A DNA stretch of 58,507 nt, taken from Lachnospiraceae bacterium (GTDB taxonomy: Bacteria > Bacillota > Clostridia > Lachnospirales > Lachnospiraceae). Below, piece after piece: positions 1 through 7,966 of the stretch. The position numbers were made by a program, and so were the translations under genes. The stretch spans positions 1 to 58,507 of the forward strand of contig JAAWEL010000074.1 in NCBI GenBank assembly GCA_022794255.1. The letters are read 5' to 3'. Within the stretch, counting starts at the first letter, position 1; each line of letters begins with the position of its first letter. The notes beneath the pieces were generated by a model. The model saw nothing but the letters and a program-made list of their open reading frames with translations. It had not been told where the DNA came from and did not search any database.

Positions 1-212
1 AATCTGCTTTGAAAGGCATTTATTATCCTTTTTCCATGGCAGAAGGAGTGAAGCTTATAACAGAGGAAAAAGAGTATGTGGCCATAATCTGCCACCAGGA
101 GGTAAATTCTCCCACGGATCTGGTGGAGGCGGACGGATGTCTTGGTTACGGAAACGTGATTGTATTTGACAAGGCCAAGGCGGATAAGGTGGGGACAGTG
201 CTGTGCTGGTAG
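1..212 (+). CDS. C-terminal end of an unrecognised protein (5' truncated)
   Basis: The reading frame is open from the left edge (codons from position 3) to a TAG at 210-212, giving about 69 C-terminal residues. A TTG at 9-11 could act as a start, but no ribosome site precedes it, so this is most likely the tail of a gene that begins outside the window. The tail contains a conserved-looking stretch ending in GYGNVIVFDKAKADK. I do not recognise the family and assign no function. No clear terminator follows before the fructokinase promoter region. Confidence 0.55.
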   Translation, partial: SALKGIYYPFSMAEGVKLITEEKEYVAIICHQEVNSPTDLVEADGCLGYGNVIVFDKAKADKVGTVLCW

Positions 213-291
213 CGGCCTGTATGTATAAATTTTTACGTAGTGTACTGACGTATTTGACTGAAAAGAAACGACTATTTGCCTTATATTTTCA

Positions 292-320
292 TTGCTCTTT
301 TACCACAAATATATTATGAT
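292..320 (+). promoter_or_regulatory. Weak candidate sigma-A promoter for the fructokinase gene
   Basis: TTGCTC (292-297) and TATGAT (315-320) are separated by 17 bases. The -10 matches consensus at 5 of 6 positions but the -35 only at 3 of 6. Transcription would start near 327, leaving a leader of about 80 bases before the ATG at 406. If real, it excludes the in-frame upstream start at 292. Confidence 0.35.
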
Positions 321-405
321 ATCTAAAGAAGCTTTTTGCTGTTATCTGGAAGAATATCCAATGACTGCCAATACTTCAATATATTTGTACTGGAGGAGAG
401 AGTTT

Positions 406-1365
406 ATGAAACGCTTACTGGCAATCGGGGAAGCACTGATTGATTTTATTCCCGCTGAGACAGGAAAAGAGATGAAGCAGGTCTCTGCTTTTGCTCCTGC
501 CGTGGGGGGAGCGCCTGCCAATGTATGCGGGGCTTATGTAAAGCTGGGAGGAGAAGCCTCCATGATTACCCAGTTAGGAGATGATCCCTTTGGAGAAAAG
601 ATTGCAGACGAATTTGTCTCCTGCGGAATCGGCTGTGAGTACGTAAAACGGACAAAAGAAGCCAATACATCCCTTGCTTTTGTGGCTTTAAAGGAGGATG
701 GTAACCGGGAATTTTCCTTCTACCGCAAACCGGGAGCCGATATGCTGATGGATCCCTCCGATATTCAAGAAAGCTGGTTTTCTGATATTTTCGGCCTTCA
801 TTTCTGCTCTGTTTCTCTGGGGGATTTCCCCATGAAGGAGGCTCATCGCCAGGCTGTCCGCTGTGCGGTGGAGGCTAAAGCTTTGGTGAGTTTTGACCCA
901 AATCTGCGGTTTGCCCTGTGGGATGATTTGGATGCCCTGAAAAATGTCATCCATGAGTTTGCTCCCATGGCCCATGTGCTGAAGGTATCGGATGAGGAGC
1001 TGGAATTTATTACTGGATGCAAAGATATCAAGGAAGCCCTTCCCCAGCTTCTGACAAATAATACCCGTCTGGTAATCTATACAAAAGGTTCGGACGGAGC
1101 AGAGTGCTACACCCGTCAGGCCTCTGCCTTTGCTCCTGGTGAGAAGGTAAAAGCAGTGGATACCACCGGTGCAGGCGATGGATTTATCGGATCTTTCCTT
1201 TACTGTCTGTCTGCTGATGGCATAACCGCTGATACATTAGAGGATCTGACCAAAGAGCAGATGGAACGTTACCTTACCTTTGCCAACCGGTTTTGCGGGA
1301 AGAGTGTCATGGGGCACGGAGCCATTGCCTCTTATCCTACGATAGAGGAGATGGAGAAAAATTAA
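406..1365 (+). CDS. Fructokinase (PfkB-family carbohydrate kinase)
   Basis: A 319-residue ribokinase-like sugar kinase, the usual length for fructokinases, which phosphorylate fructose with ATP in the cytoplasm. The N-terminal glycine-rich PfkB signature (GGAPANVCGAYVKLGG) and the C-terminal DTTGAGD motif (about residues 252-258, with D258 the expected catalytic base) are both present. I chose the ATG at 406 because a GGAGGAGAG ribosome site lies just upstream; the frame is open back to 292 but that part is unlike the family. It is followed by its own terminator and so is probably monocistronic. The exact sugar is inferred; other PfkB substrates such as 2-keto-3-deoxygluconate cannot be excluded from sequence alone. 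Confidence 0.85.
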   Translation: MKRLLAIGEALIDFIPAETGKEMKQVSAFAPAVGGAPANVCGAYVKLGGEASMITQLGDDPFGEKIADEFVSCGIGCEYVKRTKEANTSLAFVALKEDGNREFSFYRKPGADMLMDPSDIQESWFSDIFGLHFCSVSLGDFPMKEAHRQAVRCAVEAKALVSFDPNLRFALWDDLDALKNVIHEFAPMAHVLKVSDEELEFITGCKDIKEALPQLLTNNTRLVIYTKGSDGAECYTRQASAFAPGEKVKAVDTTGAGDGFIGSFLYCLSADGITADTLEDLTKEQMERYLTFANRFCGKSVMGHGAIASYPTIEEMEKN

Positions 1366-1380
1366 AGAAATGATAAAAAG

Positions 1381-1408
1381 CCGGCAATCGGAGTGGTTGC
1401 CGGTTTAA
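1381..1408 (+). terminator. Intrinsic terminator after the fructokinase gene
   Basis: CCGGCAA (1381-1387) pairs with TTGCCGG (1397-1403) around a 9-base loop and is followed by TTTAATT. The U-tract is short, so efficiency is uncertain. It separates the fructokinase from the ylxM promoter. Confidence 0.65.
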
Positions 1409-1428
1409 TTATCTATTGTCATAGAAAG

Positions 1429-1456
1429 TGGTGTCAAGAAAAAACACTTGACACCA
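1429..1456 (+). promoter_or_regulatory. Candidate operator: inverted repeat over the ylxM -35 box
   Basis: TGGTGTCAAG (1429-1438) and CTTGACACCA (1447-1456) form a perfect 10-bp inverted repeat with an 8-base A-rich spacer. The right arm contains the whole -35 hexamer TTGACA (1448-1453). No U-tract follows, so it is not an intrinsic terminator. A dimeric repressor bound here would block RNA polymerase; that role is inferred. Confidence 0.5.
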
Positions 1457-1476
1457 TCTGCCTTTTCGTGTATGAT
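1448..1476 (+). promoter_or_regulatory. Sigma-A promoter of the ylxM-ffh operon
   Basis: TTGACA (1448-1453), 17 bases, TATGAT (1471-1476): 11 of 12 consensus positions. Transcription would begin near 1483, only about 9 bases before the ylxM ATG, so the message would have almost no leader. Confidence 0.75.
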
Positions 1477-1491
1477 AATCCAGGTGATGTT

Positions 1492-1833
1492 ATGGAAAGC
1501 ATTGTAAAACAAAGTCTTTTATACGATTTTTACGGGGAGCTACTGACAGAGCATCAGCGTGCTGTGTATGAGGATGCAGTGTTCAACGATATGTCCTTAG
1601 GAGAGATTGCCAAAGAGCAGGGCATCAGCCGCCAGGGCGTCCATGATCTGATTAAGCGGTGTGACCGGCTTTTGGAGGGGTATGAAAAGAAGCTTCATCT
1701 GGTAAGCAAATTTCAGAATACCCGGCAGATGGTGGAGGATATACGCCAAAAGATTCAGGCCTTTAAAGAGACAAAGGATGAAGCGCTGATTGCTCAGATC
1801 GAACAGATATCCATGGACATCATAGAGCTGTAG
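1492..1833 (+). CDS. ylxM: YlxM-family helix-turn-helix protein, SRP-associated
   Basis: A 113-residue cytoplasmic protein of the UPF0122/YlxM family, which is found next to ffh in most Firmicutes and is thought to modulate the signal recognition particle. Residues about 20-60 form a sigma-70 region 4-like helix-turn-helix (GEIAKEQGISRQGVHDLIKR). The ATG at 1492 gives the usual YlxM N-terminus; the open frame back to 1393 overlaps the promoter and is not used. AGGTGAT at 1482-1488 is the likely ribosome site. It lies 11 bases before ffh and shares its transcript. Confidence 0.88.
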   Translation: MESIVKQSLLYDFYGELLTEHQRAVYEDAVFNDMSLGEIAKEQGISRQGVHDLIKRCDRLLEGYEKKLHLVSKFQNTRQMVEDIRQKIQAFKETKDEALIAQIEQISMDIIEL

Positions 1834-1844
1834 GGAGGATTGAT

Positions 1845-3206
1845 ATGGCTTTTGAGAGCTTATCCGATAAATTGCAGAATGTATTTAAAAATTTAAGAGG
1901 CAAGGGACGCCTTAGTGAAGCAGATGTGAAAGTGGCTCTTAAGGAAGTGAAGATGGCTCTCCTTGAGGCGGACGTAAGCTTTAAGGTGGTAAAGCAGTTT
2001 ATAGGTTCCGTGCAGGAGAGGGCTGTGGGAGAAGAGGTTTTAGGCTCTCTTCAGCCGGGCCAGATGGTGATTAAGATCGTCAATGAAGAGTTGGTGCGCC
2101 TGATGGGCTCCGATACCTCAGAGATTCCCCTAAAGCCTTCCAATGAGATCACGGTTCTGATGATGGCAGGTTTGCAGGGGGCAGGAAAAACCACCACCAC
2201 TGCCAAAATCGCAGGTAAGCTGAAGGCAAAGGGCCGCAAGCCGCTCTTGGTGGCCTGTGACGTTTACCGGCCGGCAGCGATTGAACAGCTGCAGATCAAT
2301 GGAGAAAAACAGGGGGTTCCGGTATTTTCCATGGGAGAACGCCAGGATCCGGTAAACATTGCCAAGGCCTCTGTGGAACATGCTGCTAAAAATGGCTACA
2401 ATGTGGTTATCCTGGACACAGCAGGACGCCTTCATGTGGATGAAAATATGATGGAGGAACTGATCCGGATTCGGGAGGCGGTTTCTCTGGATCAGACTAT
2501 TCTGGTGGTGGATGCCATGACCGGACAAGATGCGGTGAATGTGGCTTCCATGTTTCAGGAAAAGGTAGGCATTGACGGGGTTATCCTAACAAAGCTTGAC
2601 GGCGATACCCGGGGCGGGGCCGCCCTTTCCATTCGTGCTGTGACCGGCAAGCCGATTCTGTATATTGGTATGGGGGAAAAGCTTTCTGATCTGGAGCAGT
2701 TTTATCCTGACCGCATGGCTTCCCGGATTTTAGGCATGGGAGATGTGCTGACTCTGATTGAGAAAGCGGAGCTTGAGCTGGATGAAGAGAAAGCCCGCCA
2801 GATGAGTCAGAAGCTGCGCAAGGCAGAATTTGATTACAACGATTTCTTAGACCAGATGCGCCAGATCAAAAAGATGGGAGGAATCGGCAGCATTATGAGT
2901 ATGCTGCCAGGTATGGGACAGATGAAAGGCGGAATGCCGGAGGTGGATGATTCTGCCATGAACCGGGTGGAAGCTATCATTTTGTCAATGACCAAGGAAG
3001 AGCGGGCCAATCCCTCTCTTATGAACCCTTCCAGAAAGCAGCGGATTGCCAGAGGCGCAGGTGTGGATATCAGTGAGGTGAACCGCATTGTCAAGCAGTT
3101 TGATCAAATGAAGAAGATGATGAAGCAGATCCCCGGCATGATGGGTGGAAAAAAAGGCCGTGGAGGCTTTGGCGGATTGTTTGGAAAGATGAAGATGCCT
3201 TTTTAG
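1845..3206 (+). CDS. ffh: Signal recognition particle GTPase Ffh
   Basis: A 453-residue SRP54 homologue that binds 4.5S/scRNA and hydrophobic signal sequences and delivers nascent chains to FtsY at the membrane. The N domain covers residues 1 to about 90. The G domain carries G1 GLQGAGKTTTT (about 107-117), G3 DTAGR (about 190) and TKLDGDTRGGAALS (about 248-261). The methionine-rich M domain from about residue 300 ends in a glycine/methionine-rich tail. The start ATG has a GGGAGG site 7-12 bases upstream. Nothing is unusual for the family. Confidence 0.98.
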   Translation: MAFESLSDKLQNVFKNLRGKGRLSEADVKVALKEVKMALLEADVSFKVVKQFIGSVQERAVGEEVLGSLQPGQMVIKIVNEELVRLMGSDTSEIPLKPSNEITVLMMAGLQGAGKTTTTAKIAGKLKAKGRKPLLVACDVYRPAAIEQLQINGEKQGVPVFSMGERQDPVNIAKASVEHAAKNGYNVVILDTAGRLHVDENMMEELIRIREAVSLDQTILVVDAMTGQDAVNVASMFQEKVGIDGVILTKLDGDTRGGAALSIRAVTGKPILYIGMGEKLSDLEQFYPDRMASRILGMGDVLTLIEKAELELDEEKARQMSQKLRKAEFDYNDFLDQMRQIKKMGGIGSIMSMLPGMGQMKGGMPEVDDSAMNRVEAIILSMTKEERANPSLMNPSRKQRIARGAGVDISEVNRIVKQFDQMKKMMKQIPGMMGGKKGRGGFGGLFGKMKMPF

Positions 3207-3304
3207 GATGTTTTTGAAAACAGTGCAGTTTTTTCCTTTTTAAGAGGGAGAGGGCCGCATTTGTTGATAGATGATTTTAGTACAGGTTAAGGAGGTGAAA
3301 CGAC

Positions 3305-3547
3305 ATGGCAGTTAAGATGAGACTGAGAAGAATGGGTGCAAAAAAGAAACCTTTCTATAGAATCGTTGTTGCAGATTCCAGATCCCCCAGAGATGGCAGG
3401 TTCATTGAAGAGGTTGGTACCTATGATCCGAACCTGGAGCCCAGCGCAATCCGGTTTGATGAAGAAGCAACAAAGAAATGGTTGGCCACAGGTGCTCAGC
3501 CCACTGATCGCGTGGCAAAGCTTTTAAAGACCGCGGGCATCCAGTAA
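3305..3547 (+). CDS. rpsP: 30S ribosomal protein S16
   Basis: An 80-residue S16, the typical bacterial length. It begins [22 protein letters not shown] and contains the conserved [19 protein letters not shown] block. A strong AGGAGGTGAA site at 3291-3300 precedes the ATG. It helps assemble the 30S body domain. The 98 bases after ffh show no convincing promoter, so it is probably read from the ylxM promoter. khpA follows 16 bases after its stop. Confidence 0.98.
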   Translation: MAVKMRLRRMGAKKKPFYRIVVADSRSPRDGRFIEEVGTYDPNLEPSAIRFDEEATKKWLATGAQPTDRVAKLLKTAGIQ

Positions 3548-3563
3548 TGATGAGGTGATTACT

Positions 3564-3791
3564 ATGAAAGAACTGGTTGAGGTAATTGCAAAAGCATTAG
3601 TTGAAAATCCGGATGAAGTGGTTGTGACCGAGACTGAGAAGGACGGAGAGACAGTAATAGAACTAAAGGTGGCACCCTCTGATATGGGAAAGGTGATTGG
3701 CAAACAGGGACGGATTGCAAAAGCGATTCGCTCTGTTGTCAAGGCAGCCGCTTCTAAGGAAGATAAAAAGGTTGTTGTGGATATTCAATAG
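3564..3791 (+). CDS. khpA: KH-domain RNA-binding protein KhpA (YlqC)
   Basis: A 75-residue single-KH-domain protein. The GKVIGKQGR loop with the following basic helix (about residues 44-56) is the KH signature GxxG. In Firmicutes KhpA pairs with KhpB (Jag), binds small RNAs and influences cell size and division. I chose the ATG at 3564, which has GAGGTGATT just upstream; an in-frame GTG at 3555 lies within that ribosome site. Its place between rpsP and rimM is the standard Firmicutes order. A terminator follows it. Confidence 0.93.
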   Translation: MKELVEVIAKALVENPDEVVVTETEKDGETVIELKVAPSDMGKVIGKQGRIAKAIRSVVKAAASKEDKKVVVDIQ

Positions 3792-3801
3792 CCACCATAG
3801 G

Positions 3802-3837
3802 CTGTCGCCTGGCAGATGCAGGCGGCAGTTTTTCTTT
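3802..3837 (+). terminator. Intrinsic terminator between khpA and rimM
   Basis: CTGTCGCCTG (3802-3811) pairs with CAGGCGGCAG (3819-3828) with one G-U pair and a 7-base loop, followed by TTTTTCTTT. It would end, or attenuate, the ylxM-ffh-rpsP-khpA transcript inside a cluster usually regarded as one operon. A TATAAT at 3839-3844 directly after it may restart transcription for rimM, though no good -35 is visible. Confidence 0.78.
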
Positions 3838-3875
3838 GTATAATGACAGGAGAAAATTCAGGCAGAGGTGTATAT

Positions 3876-4385
3876 ATGGAAGATATGCTGCGGGTGGGGG
3901 TGATCTCCTCCACTCATGGAGTGAGGGGAGAGGTAAAAGTATATCCCACTACAGATGACCCCAATCGGTTTAAAAAGCTTAAGACTCTAATGCTGGATAT
4001 CAAACCGGAGCCGATCACGCTGAATATTGAGAGTGTTAAATTTTTTAAAAACATGGTGATCCTGAAATTTAAAGAATTTAATAATATTAACGAGATCGAA
4101 AAGTATAAGGGAAGGGATCTTCTGATCCATCGGGATCAGGCGGTTAAACTGGGACCGAATGAGAATTTTATTGCAGATCTCATCGGCCTTCAGGTAGTGA
4201 CGGATGAGGGGGAGGATTTTGGCATCCTGAAAGATGTGTTAAAGACAGGGGCCAATGATGTCTATGTTATCCAGGGAAAGAATAAAGAATATCTGTTTCC
4301 GGCCATTAAACAGTGTATTAAACAGGTGGATATAAATGCCGGAACAGTTACGGTTCATATAATGGACGGGCTGTTGGATCTGTAA
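3876..4385 (+). CDS. rimM: Ribosome maturation factor RimM
   Basis: A 169-residue 16S rRNA-processing factor that binds S19 and helps the 30S head mature. The N-terminal RimM domain opens [21 protein letters not shown], the family signature; the C-terminal PRC-barrel follows from about residue 95 ([12 protein letters not shown]). I chose the ATG at 3876 with AGAGGTG upstream rather than the in-frame ATG at 3816, which lies inside the preceding terminator hairpin. trmD follows after 15 bases, as in most bacteria. Confidence 0.96.
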   Translation: MEDMLRVGVISSTHGVRGEVKVYPTTDDPNRFKKLKTLMLDIKPEPITLNIESVKFFKNMVILKFKEFNNINEIEKYKGRDLLIHRDQAVKLGPNENFIADLIGLQVVTDEGEDFGILKDVLKTGANDVYVIQGKNKEYLFPAIKQCIKQVDINAGTVTVHIMDGLLDL

Positions 4386-4400
4386 GGGAGGTAAAATTAA

Positions 4401-5168
4401 GTGAATTATCATATCCTTACGCTGTTTCCGGATATGGTACGGGACGGACTGAACACCAGCATTATCGGAAGAGCAGTTGAGAAAGGGATTTTGTCCATTG
4501 AGGCCATCAATATCCGGGATTACACAAAGGAAAAACATGGGCATGTGGATGATAAGCCTTATGGGGGCGGTGCAGGGATGGTGATGCAGGCGGCCCCGGT
4601 GTGCGATGCCTATAAGGCTTTGTGTACCCGTCTGGGTGGAAAGCGCCCCCGGGTGCTGTACATGACTCCTCAGGGACGGGTATTTAACCAATCTATTGCC
4701 AGAGAGCTGTCAGAGGAGGAGAATCTGGTATTTTTATGCGGACATTATGAGGGGATCGATGAGAGAGCCCTGGAAATGATCGTTACAGATTCTCTTTCCA
4801 TAGGGGATTATGTCTTGACTGGCGGAGAACTTCCCGCCATGGTCATGATTGATTGCATTTCCCGGCTGGTTCCTGGCGTACTAAACAATGATCTGTCTGC
4901 AGAGATTGAGTCCTTTCATGATAATCTGCTGGAATATCCTCAATACACCCGCCCGGAAATCTATGAAGGCAGGCAGGTTCCGGAGATTCTTTTGTCCGGA
5001 CATCACAAAAATATTGATATGTGGCGGCGCCAGCAGTCTATCAAAAGAACCTTAGAAAGACGGCCGGATCTTCTGGAAAATGCATTGCTGACAGAAAAAG
5101 AAAGAGTGTTTTTGCAGGAGCTGACCCGCCTCGCAAAGGACGGGGACAAATTTTCAGATACCGTATAA
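4401..5168 (+). CDS. trmD: tRNA (guanine-N1-)-methyltransferase TrmD
   Basis: A 255-residue SPOUT enzyme that methylates G37 of tRNAs using S-adenosylmethionine, preventing +1 frameshifts. The trefoil-knot SAM site shows as YGGGAGMVMQAAPV (about 54-67) and SIGDYVLTGGELPAMVMID (about 133-151). It starts at a GTG with AGGGAGG 10 bases upstream. It is co-transcribed with rimM and is followed by the separate rplS promoter. Confidence 0.97.
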   Translation: MNYHILTLFPDMVRDGLNTSIIGRAVEKGILSIEAINIRDYTKEKHGHVDDKPYGGGAGMVMQAAPVCDAYKALCTRLGGKRPRVLYMTPQGRVFNQSIARELSEEENLVFLCGHYEGIDERALEMIVTDSLSIGDYVLTGGELPAMVMIDCISRLVPGVLNNDLSAEIESFHDNLLEYPQYTRPEIYEGRQVPEILLSGHHKNIDMWRRQQSIKRTLERRPDLLENALLTEKERVFLQELTRLAKDGDKFSDTV

Positions 5169-5215
5169 GGTCGGAATCTTCAAAGAAAAGATTGCCGGAC
5201 AAGCGAAAATACCCC

Positions 5216-5244
5216 TTGCAATTATAGGCAAATTATGTTAATAT
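5216..5244 (+). promoter_or_regulatory. Extended -10 promoter for rplS
   Basis: TTGCAA (5216-5221), 17 bases, TAATAT (5239-5244) with TG at 5236-5237 giving an extended -10. Transcription would start near 5251, producing a leader of about 85 bases. It lets L19 be expressed separately from rimM-trmD. Confidence 0.6.
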
Positions 5245-5267
5245 CAATTGCGTTGTGAATAAGAAAA

Positions 5268-5312
5268 AGAGATGGTCCTCTGATGCCCCAAAAAGCATTA
5301 AAGAACATCAAA
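5268..5312 (+). ncRNA. Candidate L19 leader (ribosomal protein autoregulatory element)
   Basis: The rplS leader has a small nested hairpin: ATGC (5283-5286) pairs with GCAT (5295-5298), enclosed by GATG (5271-5274) with CATC (5306-5309). Its conserved-looking segments are GGTCCTCTGATGC and GCATTAAAGAACAT. Firmicutes rplS genes often carry a short L19-binding leader in just this position. The match to that family is from memory; a covariance-model search would decide. Confidence 0.45.
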
Positions 5313-5335
5313 CATATGAAGGAGGTTCACACAAA

Positions 5336-5683
5336 ATGAATGACATCATCAAGAAAATCGAAGATGAGCAGCTAAAGGCTTCTGTTCCGGAATTTCATGT
5401 TGGAGACACGGTTCGCGTGTTCAACAAGATTAAGGAAGGAAACAGGGAGAGAATCCAGGTATTTGAGGGTACTGTGATCAAGAGGCAGAACGGCGGAGCC
5501 CGGGAGACATTCACTGTCCGGAAAAATTCCAACGGAATCGGTGTTGAGAAAACATGGCCGGTACATTCTCCTTCCGTGGATGACATTCAGGTTGTCCGCA
5601 GAGGTAAGGTAAGACGTGCAAAACTGTATTACTTAAGAGACCGTGTAGGAAAGGCTGCCAAGGTCAAAGAGCTTGTAAAGTAA
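5336..5683 (+). CDS. rplS: 50S ribosomal protein L19
   Basis: A 115-residue L19, the usual length, sitting at the 30S-50S interface. It shows the family core [16 protein letters not shown] and [16 protein letters not shown], and the C-terminal [21 protein letters not shown] chose the ATG at 5336 with AAGGAGGTTC upstream; the frame opens earlier (5255) but that part is the leader RNA. It has its own promoter and terminator, so it is probably a single-gene unit with autoregulation. Confidence 0.98.
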   Translation: MNDIIKKIEDEQLKASVPEFHVGDTVRVFNKIKEGNRERIQVFEGTVIKRQNGGARETFTVRKNSNGIGVEKTWPVHSPSVDDIQVVRRGKVRRAKLYYLRDRVGKAAKVKELVK

Positions 5684-5693
5684 TGAGACAGCG

Positions 5694-5727
5694 AAGGGAC
5701 AATGAAAATTGTCCCTTAGTTTTTCTT
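5694..5727 (+). terminator. Intrinsic terminator after rplS
   Basis: A perfect 10-bp stem, AAGGGACAAT (5694-5703) with ATTGTCCCTT (5708-5717), closed by a stable GAAA tetraloop, is followed by AGTTTTTCTT. It is one of the strongest terminators in the window. Confidence 0.9.
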
Positions 5728-5797
5728 CTCCTATTTTTTCGTAACAATTCAGATATTCCCTATCGGTAATTCCGTTTATATAGATGAGGTAAAACAC

Positions 5798-6349
5798 GTG
5801 GAATTTTATTATAGAGAGGACTCAAGCCCGATCCGGGTGATAATGAGCTGGGTGGTGGATGTAGTGGTAGTCCTGACATTCGCCTGGTTTTGTATGCACG
5901 CCTTTGGCGTACAGATCGTAGTGGCGGGGCAGTCTATGACCCCCCTTTTAAATTCTGAAGATGTGGTTCTGATGAATCAATTGATCTATGATTTCACAAA
6001 GCCAGACCGGCTGGACGTGGTGGTATTTCAGCGAGAGGATAAAAAAGCCAATGTCAAGCGGGTGATCGGCATTCCCGGAGATGTGATCCATATTCAGGGT
6101 GGTTATGTGTATGTGAATGGAGAACGTTTACAGGCAGAAAATGCTTTGGATCAGGTATCCCTAGCAGGGTTGGCAGAAAATCCCATTGAGCTGGGAGAAG
6201 GAGAGTATTTTCTTTTGGGAGATAACCGGGACAGCAGTGAGGATAGCCGCTTTGCCAATGTGGGAAATGTGAAGGAAGAACAGATTCTGGGCAAGGTATG
6301 GTTCAGAATCTTTCCCCTGATGGATATCGGTCTGATTGGCTCCCATTAA
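5798..6349 (+). CDS. lepB: Type I signal peptidase
   Basis: A 183-residue membrane-anchored serine protease that cleaves signal peptides of secreted proteins. One N-terminal membrane segment (about residues 15-35) precedes the catalytic GQSMTPLL with S46. The general base is K87 in KRVIGIPGDVI, and the GDNRDSSEDSR box lies near residue 145. It starts at GTG with GATGAGGT upstream. The short, single-anchor form is the Gram-positive type. It lies between rplS and rbgA; I see no strong promoter in the 70 bases after the rplS terminator. Confidence 0.95.
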   Translation: MEFYYREDSSPIRVIMSWVVDVVVVLTFAWFCMHAFGVQIVVAGQSMTPLLNSEDVVLMNQLIYDFTKPDRLDVVVFQREDKKANVKRVIGIPGDVIHIQGGYVYVNGERLQAENALDQVSLAGLAENPIELGEGEYFLLGDNRDSSEDSRFANVGNVKEEQILGKVWFRIFPLMDIGLIGSH

Positions 6350-6378
6350 AAGATTTTTCTATACAGGAGGGAATTTCC

Positions 6379-7260
6379 TTGAATATACAATGGTATCCTG
6401 GGCATATGACAAAAGCAAAACGTGCCATGAAGGAAGATATAAAGCTGATTGATCTGGTGATCGAGCTGGTGGATGCGCGGGCTCCCCTTGCAAGCAGAAA
6501 TCCGGACATTGATGATCTGGGCAGAGGAAAGTCCCGGCTGATCCTTTTAAACAAATCCGATCTGGCTGAGGAACAGGCAAACCTTCTCTGGACCCGATGG
6601 TTTCAGACACAAGGTTTTTATGTATTAGAGGTCAACTCGCGGAGTGGGGCAGGACTGAAAAAAATCAGTGCAATGGTACAGGAGGCCTGCAGGGAGAAAT
6701 TGGAGAGAGACCGAAGAAGAGGAATTTTAAACCGCCCTGTTCGGGCCATGGTGGTGGGGATTCCCAATGTGGGCAAATCCACCTTTATCAATTCTTTTGC
6801 GGGAAAGGCATGTACAAAAACCGGTAACAAGCCGGGAGTCACTAAGGGAAATCAGTGGATTCGGCTGAACAAGACTCTTGAGCTTTTGGATACTCCGGGT
6901 ATTTTGTGGCCTAGATTTGAGGATCAGAGAGTAGGGCTTTTGCTTGCCATGCTTGGCTCTATCAATGATGAGATTCTCAATCAGGAAGAGCTTGCCACAG
7001 AACTTTTGAAGCTTTTGGGAAGCCGGTATCCCGGGGCATTGCAGCAGCGATACGAGATTTTTGAAAAATCCTTTCCGGGTGAAAGTGCAGAGCCACAGGA
7101 AATGCTTATGCAGATTGCCAGGATTCGTTCCTGCCTTATGAAGGGCGGGGAGTTAGACCTACCGAAGGCGGCCGGATTTCTGATCGATGATTTCAGAAGC
7201 GGCAGACTAGGAAGAATCACCCTGGAATTGCCGGAACCGATACAGAATTTGATCAAATAA
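6379..7260 (+). CDS. rbgA: Ribosome biogenesis GTPase RbgA (YlqF)
   Basis: A 293-residue circularly permuted GTPase needed for late 50S assembly. The G motifs occur in permuted order: G4 NKSDL (about residue 58), then G1 GIPNVGKST (about 127), then G3 DTPG (about 172); a C-terminal helical domain follows. I chose the TTG at 6379, where the typical N-terminus NIQWYPGHMTKAKR begins and AGGAGG stands 8 bases upstream. The longer frame from 6298 overlaps lepB and lacks family similarity. Confidence 0.94.
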   Translation: MNIQWYPGHMTKAKRAMKEDIKLIDLVIELVDARAPLASRNPDIDDLGRGKSRLILLNKSDLAEEQANLLWTRWFQTQGFYVLEVNSRSGAGLKKISAMVQEACREKLERDRRRGILNRPVRAMVVGIPNVGKSTFINSFAGKACTKTGNKPGVTKGNQWIRLNKTLELLDTPGILWPRFEDQRVGLLLAMLGSINDEILNQEELATELLKLLGSRYPGALQQRYEIFEKSFPGESAEPQEMLMQIARIRSCLMKGGELDLPKAAGFLIDDFRSGRLGRITLELPEPIQNLIK

Positions 7261-7279
7261 AGCAAAAGAGGAGATTTTC

Positions 7280-7924
7280 ATGAGAATACTTCGTGGAGAG
7301 AAGCTGACTGCTGAACGGCAGCGGCTGGAGCAAATGAGGAAATATGAGCATCAATATGCCTCCTGCCAGGCGATCTGCGGGATTGACGAGGCAGGCAGAG
7401 GGCCTCTTGCCGGTCCGGTTGCAGCGGGGGCTGTCATTCTTCCTGTTGACTGTGAAATTTTATATCTGAATGATTCAAAAAAACTGACAGAAAAACGCCG
7501 GGAGGAGCTGTTTTTAGAGATCAAGGAAAAAGCAGTGGCCTGGTCAGTGGGAATTGTAAATGCAGGAGAGATCGATGAGATCAATATTTTACAGGCTACT
7601 TACAGGGCTATGAAAAAAGCTGTTGAAGGACTTATAGTGACCCCAGATCTTCTTCTGAATGATGCCGTGATCATCCCTGGTGTGGAAATCAAACAGGTAA
7701 AAATCATCAAGGGAGATGGAAAAAGTGTATCCATTGCTGCGGCCAGCATCTTGGCAAAGGTGACACGAGATCATCTGATGCAGGAGTATGATACCTTATA
7801 TCCGGAGTATGGCTTTGGAAAGCACAAGGGATATGGAACAAGCGCTCACATAGCTGCCATTAAAGACCATGGCCTGTGTCCCATTCACAGACATACATTT
7901 TTAAAAAATATATCAGTAGAGTAG
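7280..7924 (+). CDS. rnhB: Ribonuclease HII
   Basis: A 214-residue RNase HII, which nicks RNA-DNA hybrids and removes misincorporated ribonucleotides. CGIDEAGRGPLAGPV (about residues 33-47) holds the first catalytic Asp-Glu pair. NDAVIIPG (about 127-134) and the SIAAASILAKVTRDHLM block (about 150-166) supply the rest of the active site. GAGGAG precedes the ATG. It is 19 bases after rbgA, the common Firmicutes arrangement. An RNase HI is also encoded in this window (25940-26425). Confidence 0.96.
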   Translation: MRILRGEKLTAERQRLEQMRKYEHQYASCQAICGIDEAGRGPLAGPVAAGAVILPVDCEILYLNDSKKLTEKRREELFLEIKEKAVAWSVGIVNAGEIDEINILQATYRAMKKAVEGLIVTPDLLLNDAVIIPGVEIKQVKIIKGDGKSVSIAAASILAKVTRDHLMQEYDTLYPEYGFGKHKGYGTSAHIAAIKDHGLCPIHRHTFLKNISVE

Positions 7925-7966
7925 CAATACCCATTTAAGCTCAGAGAGAAGAAGAGGGGAAGCTTG

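Noticed and set aside
3207-3240. AT-only hairpin TGTTTT/AAAACA followed by T-runs after ffh
   Set aside because: The stem is too weak to be a terminator, and rpsP has no convincing promoter of its own.
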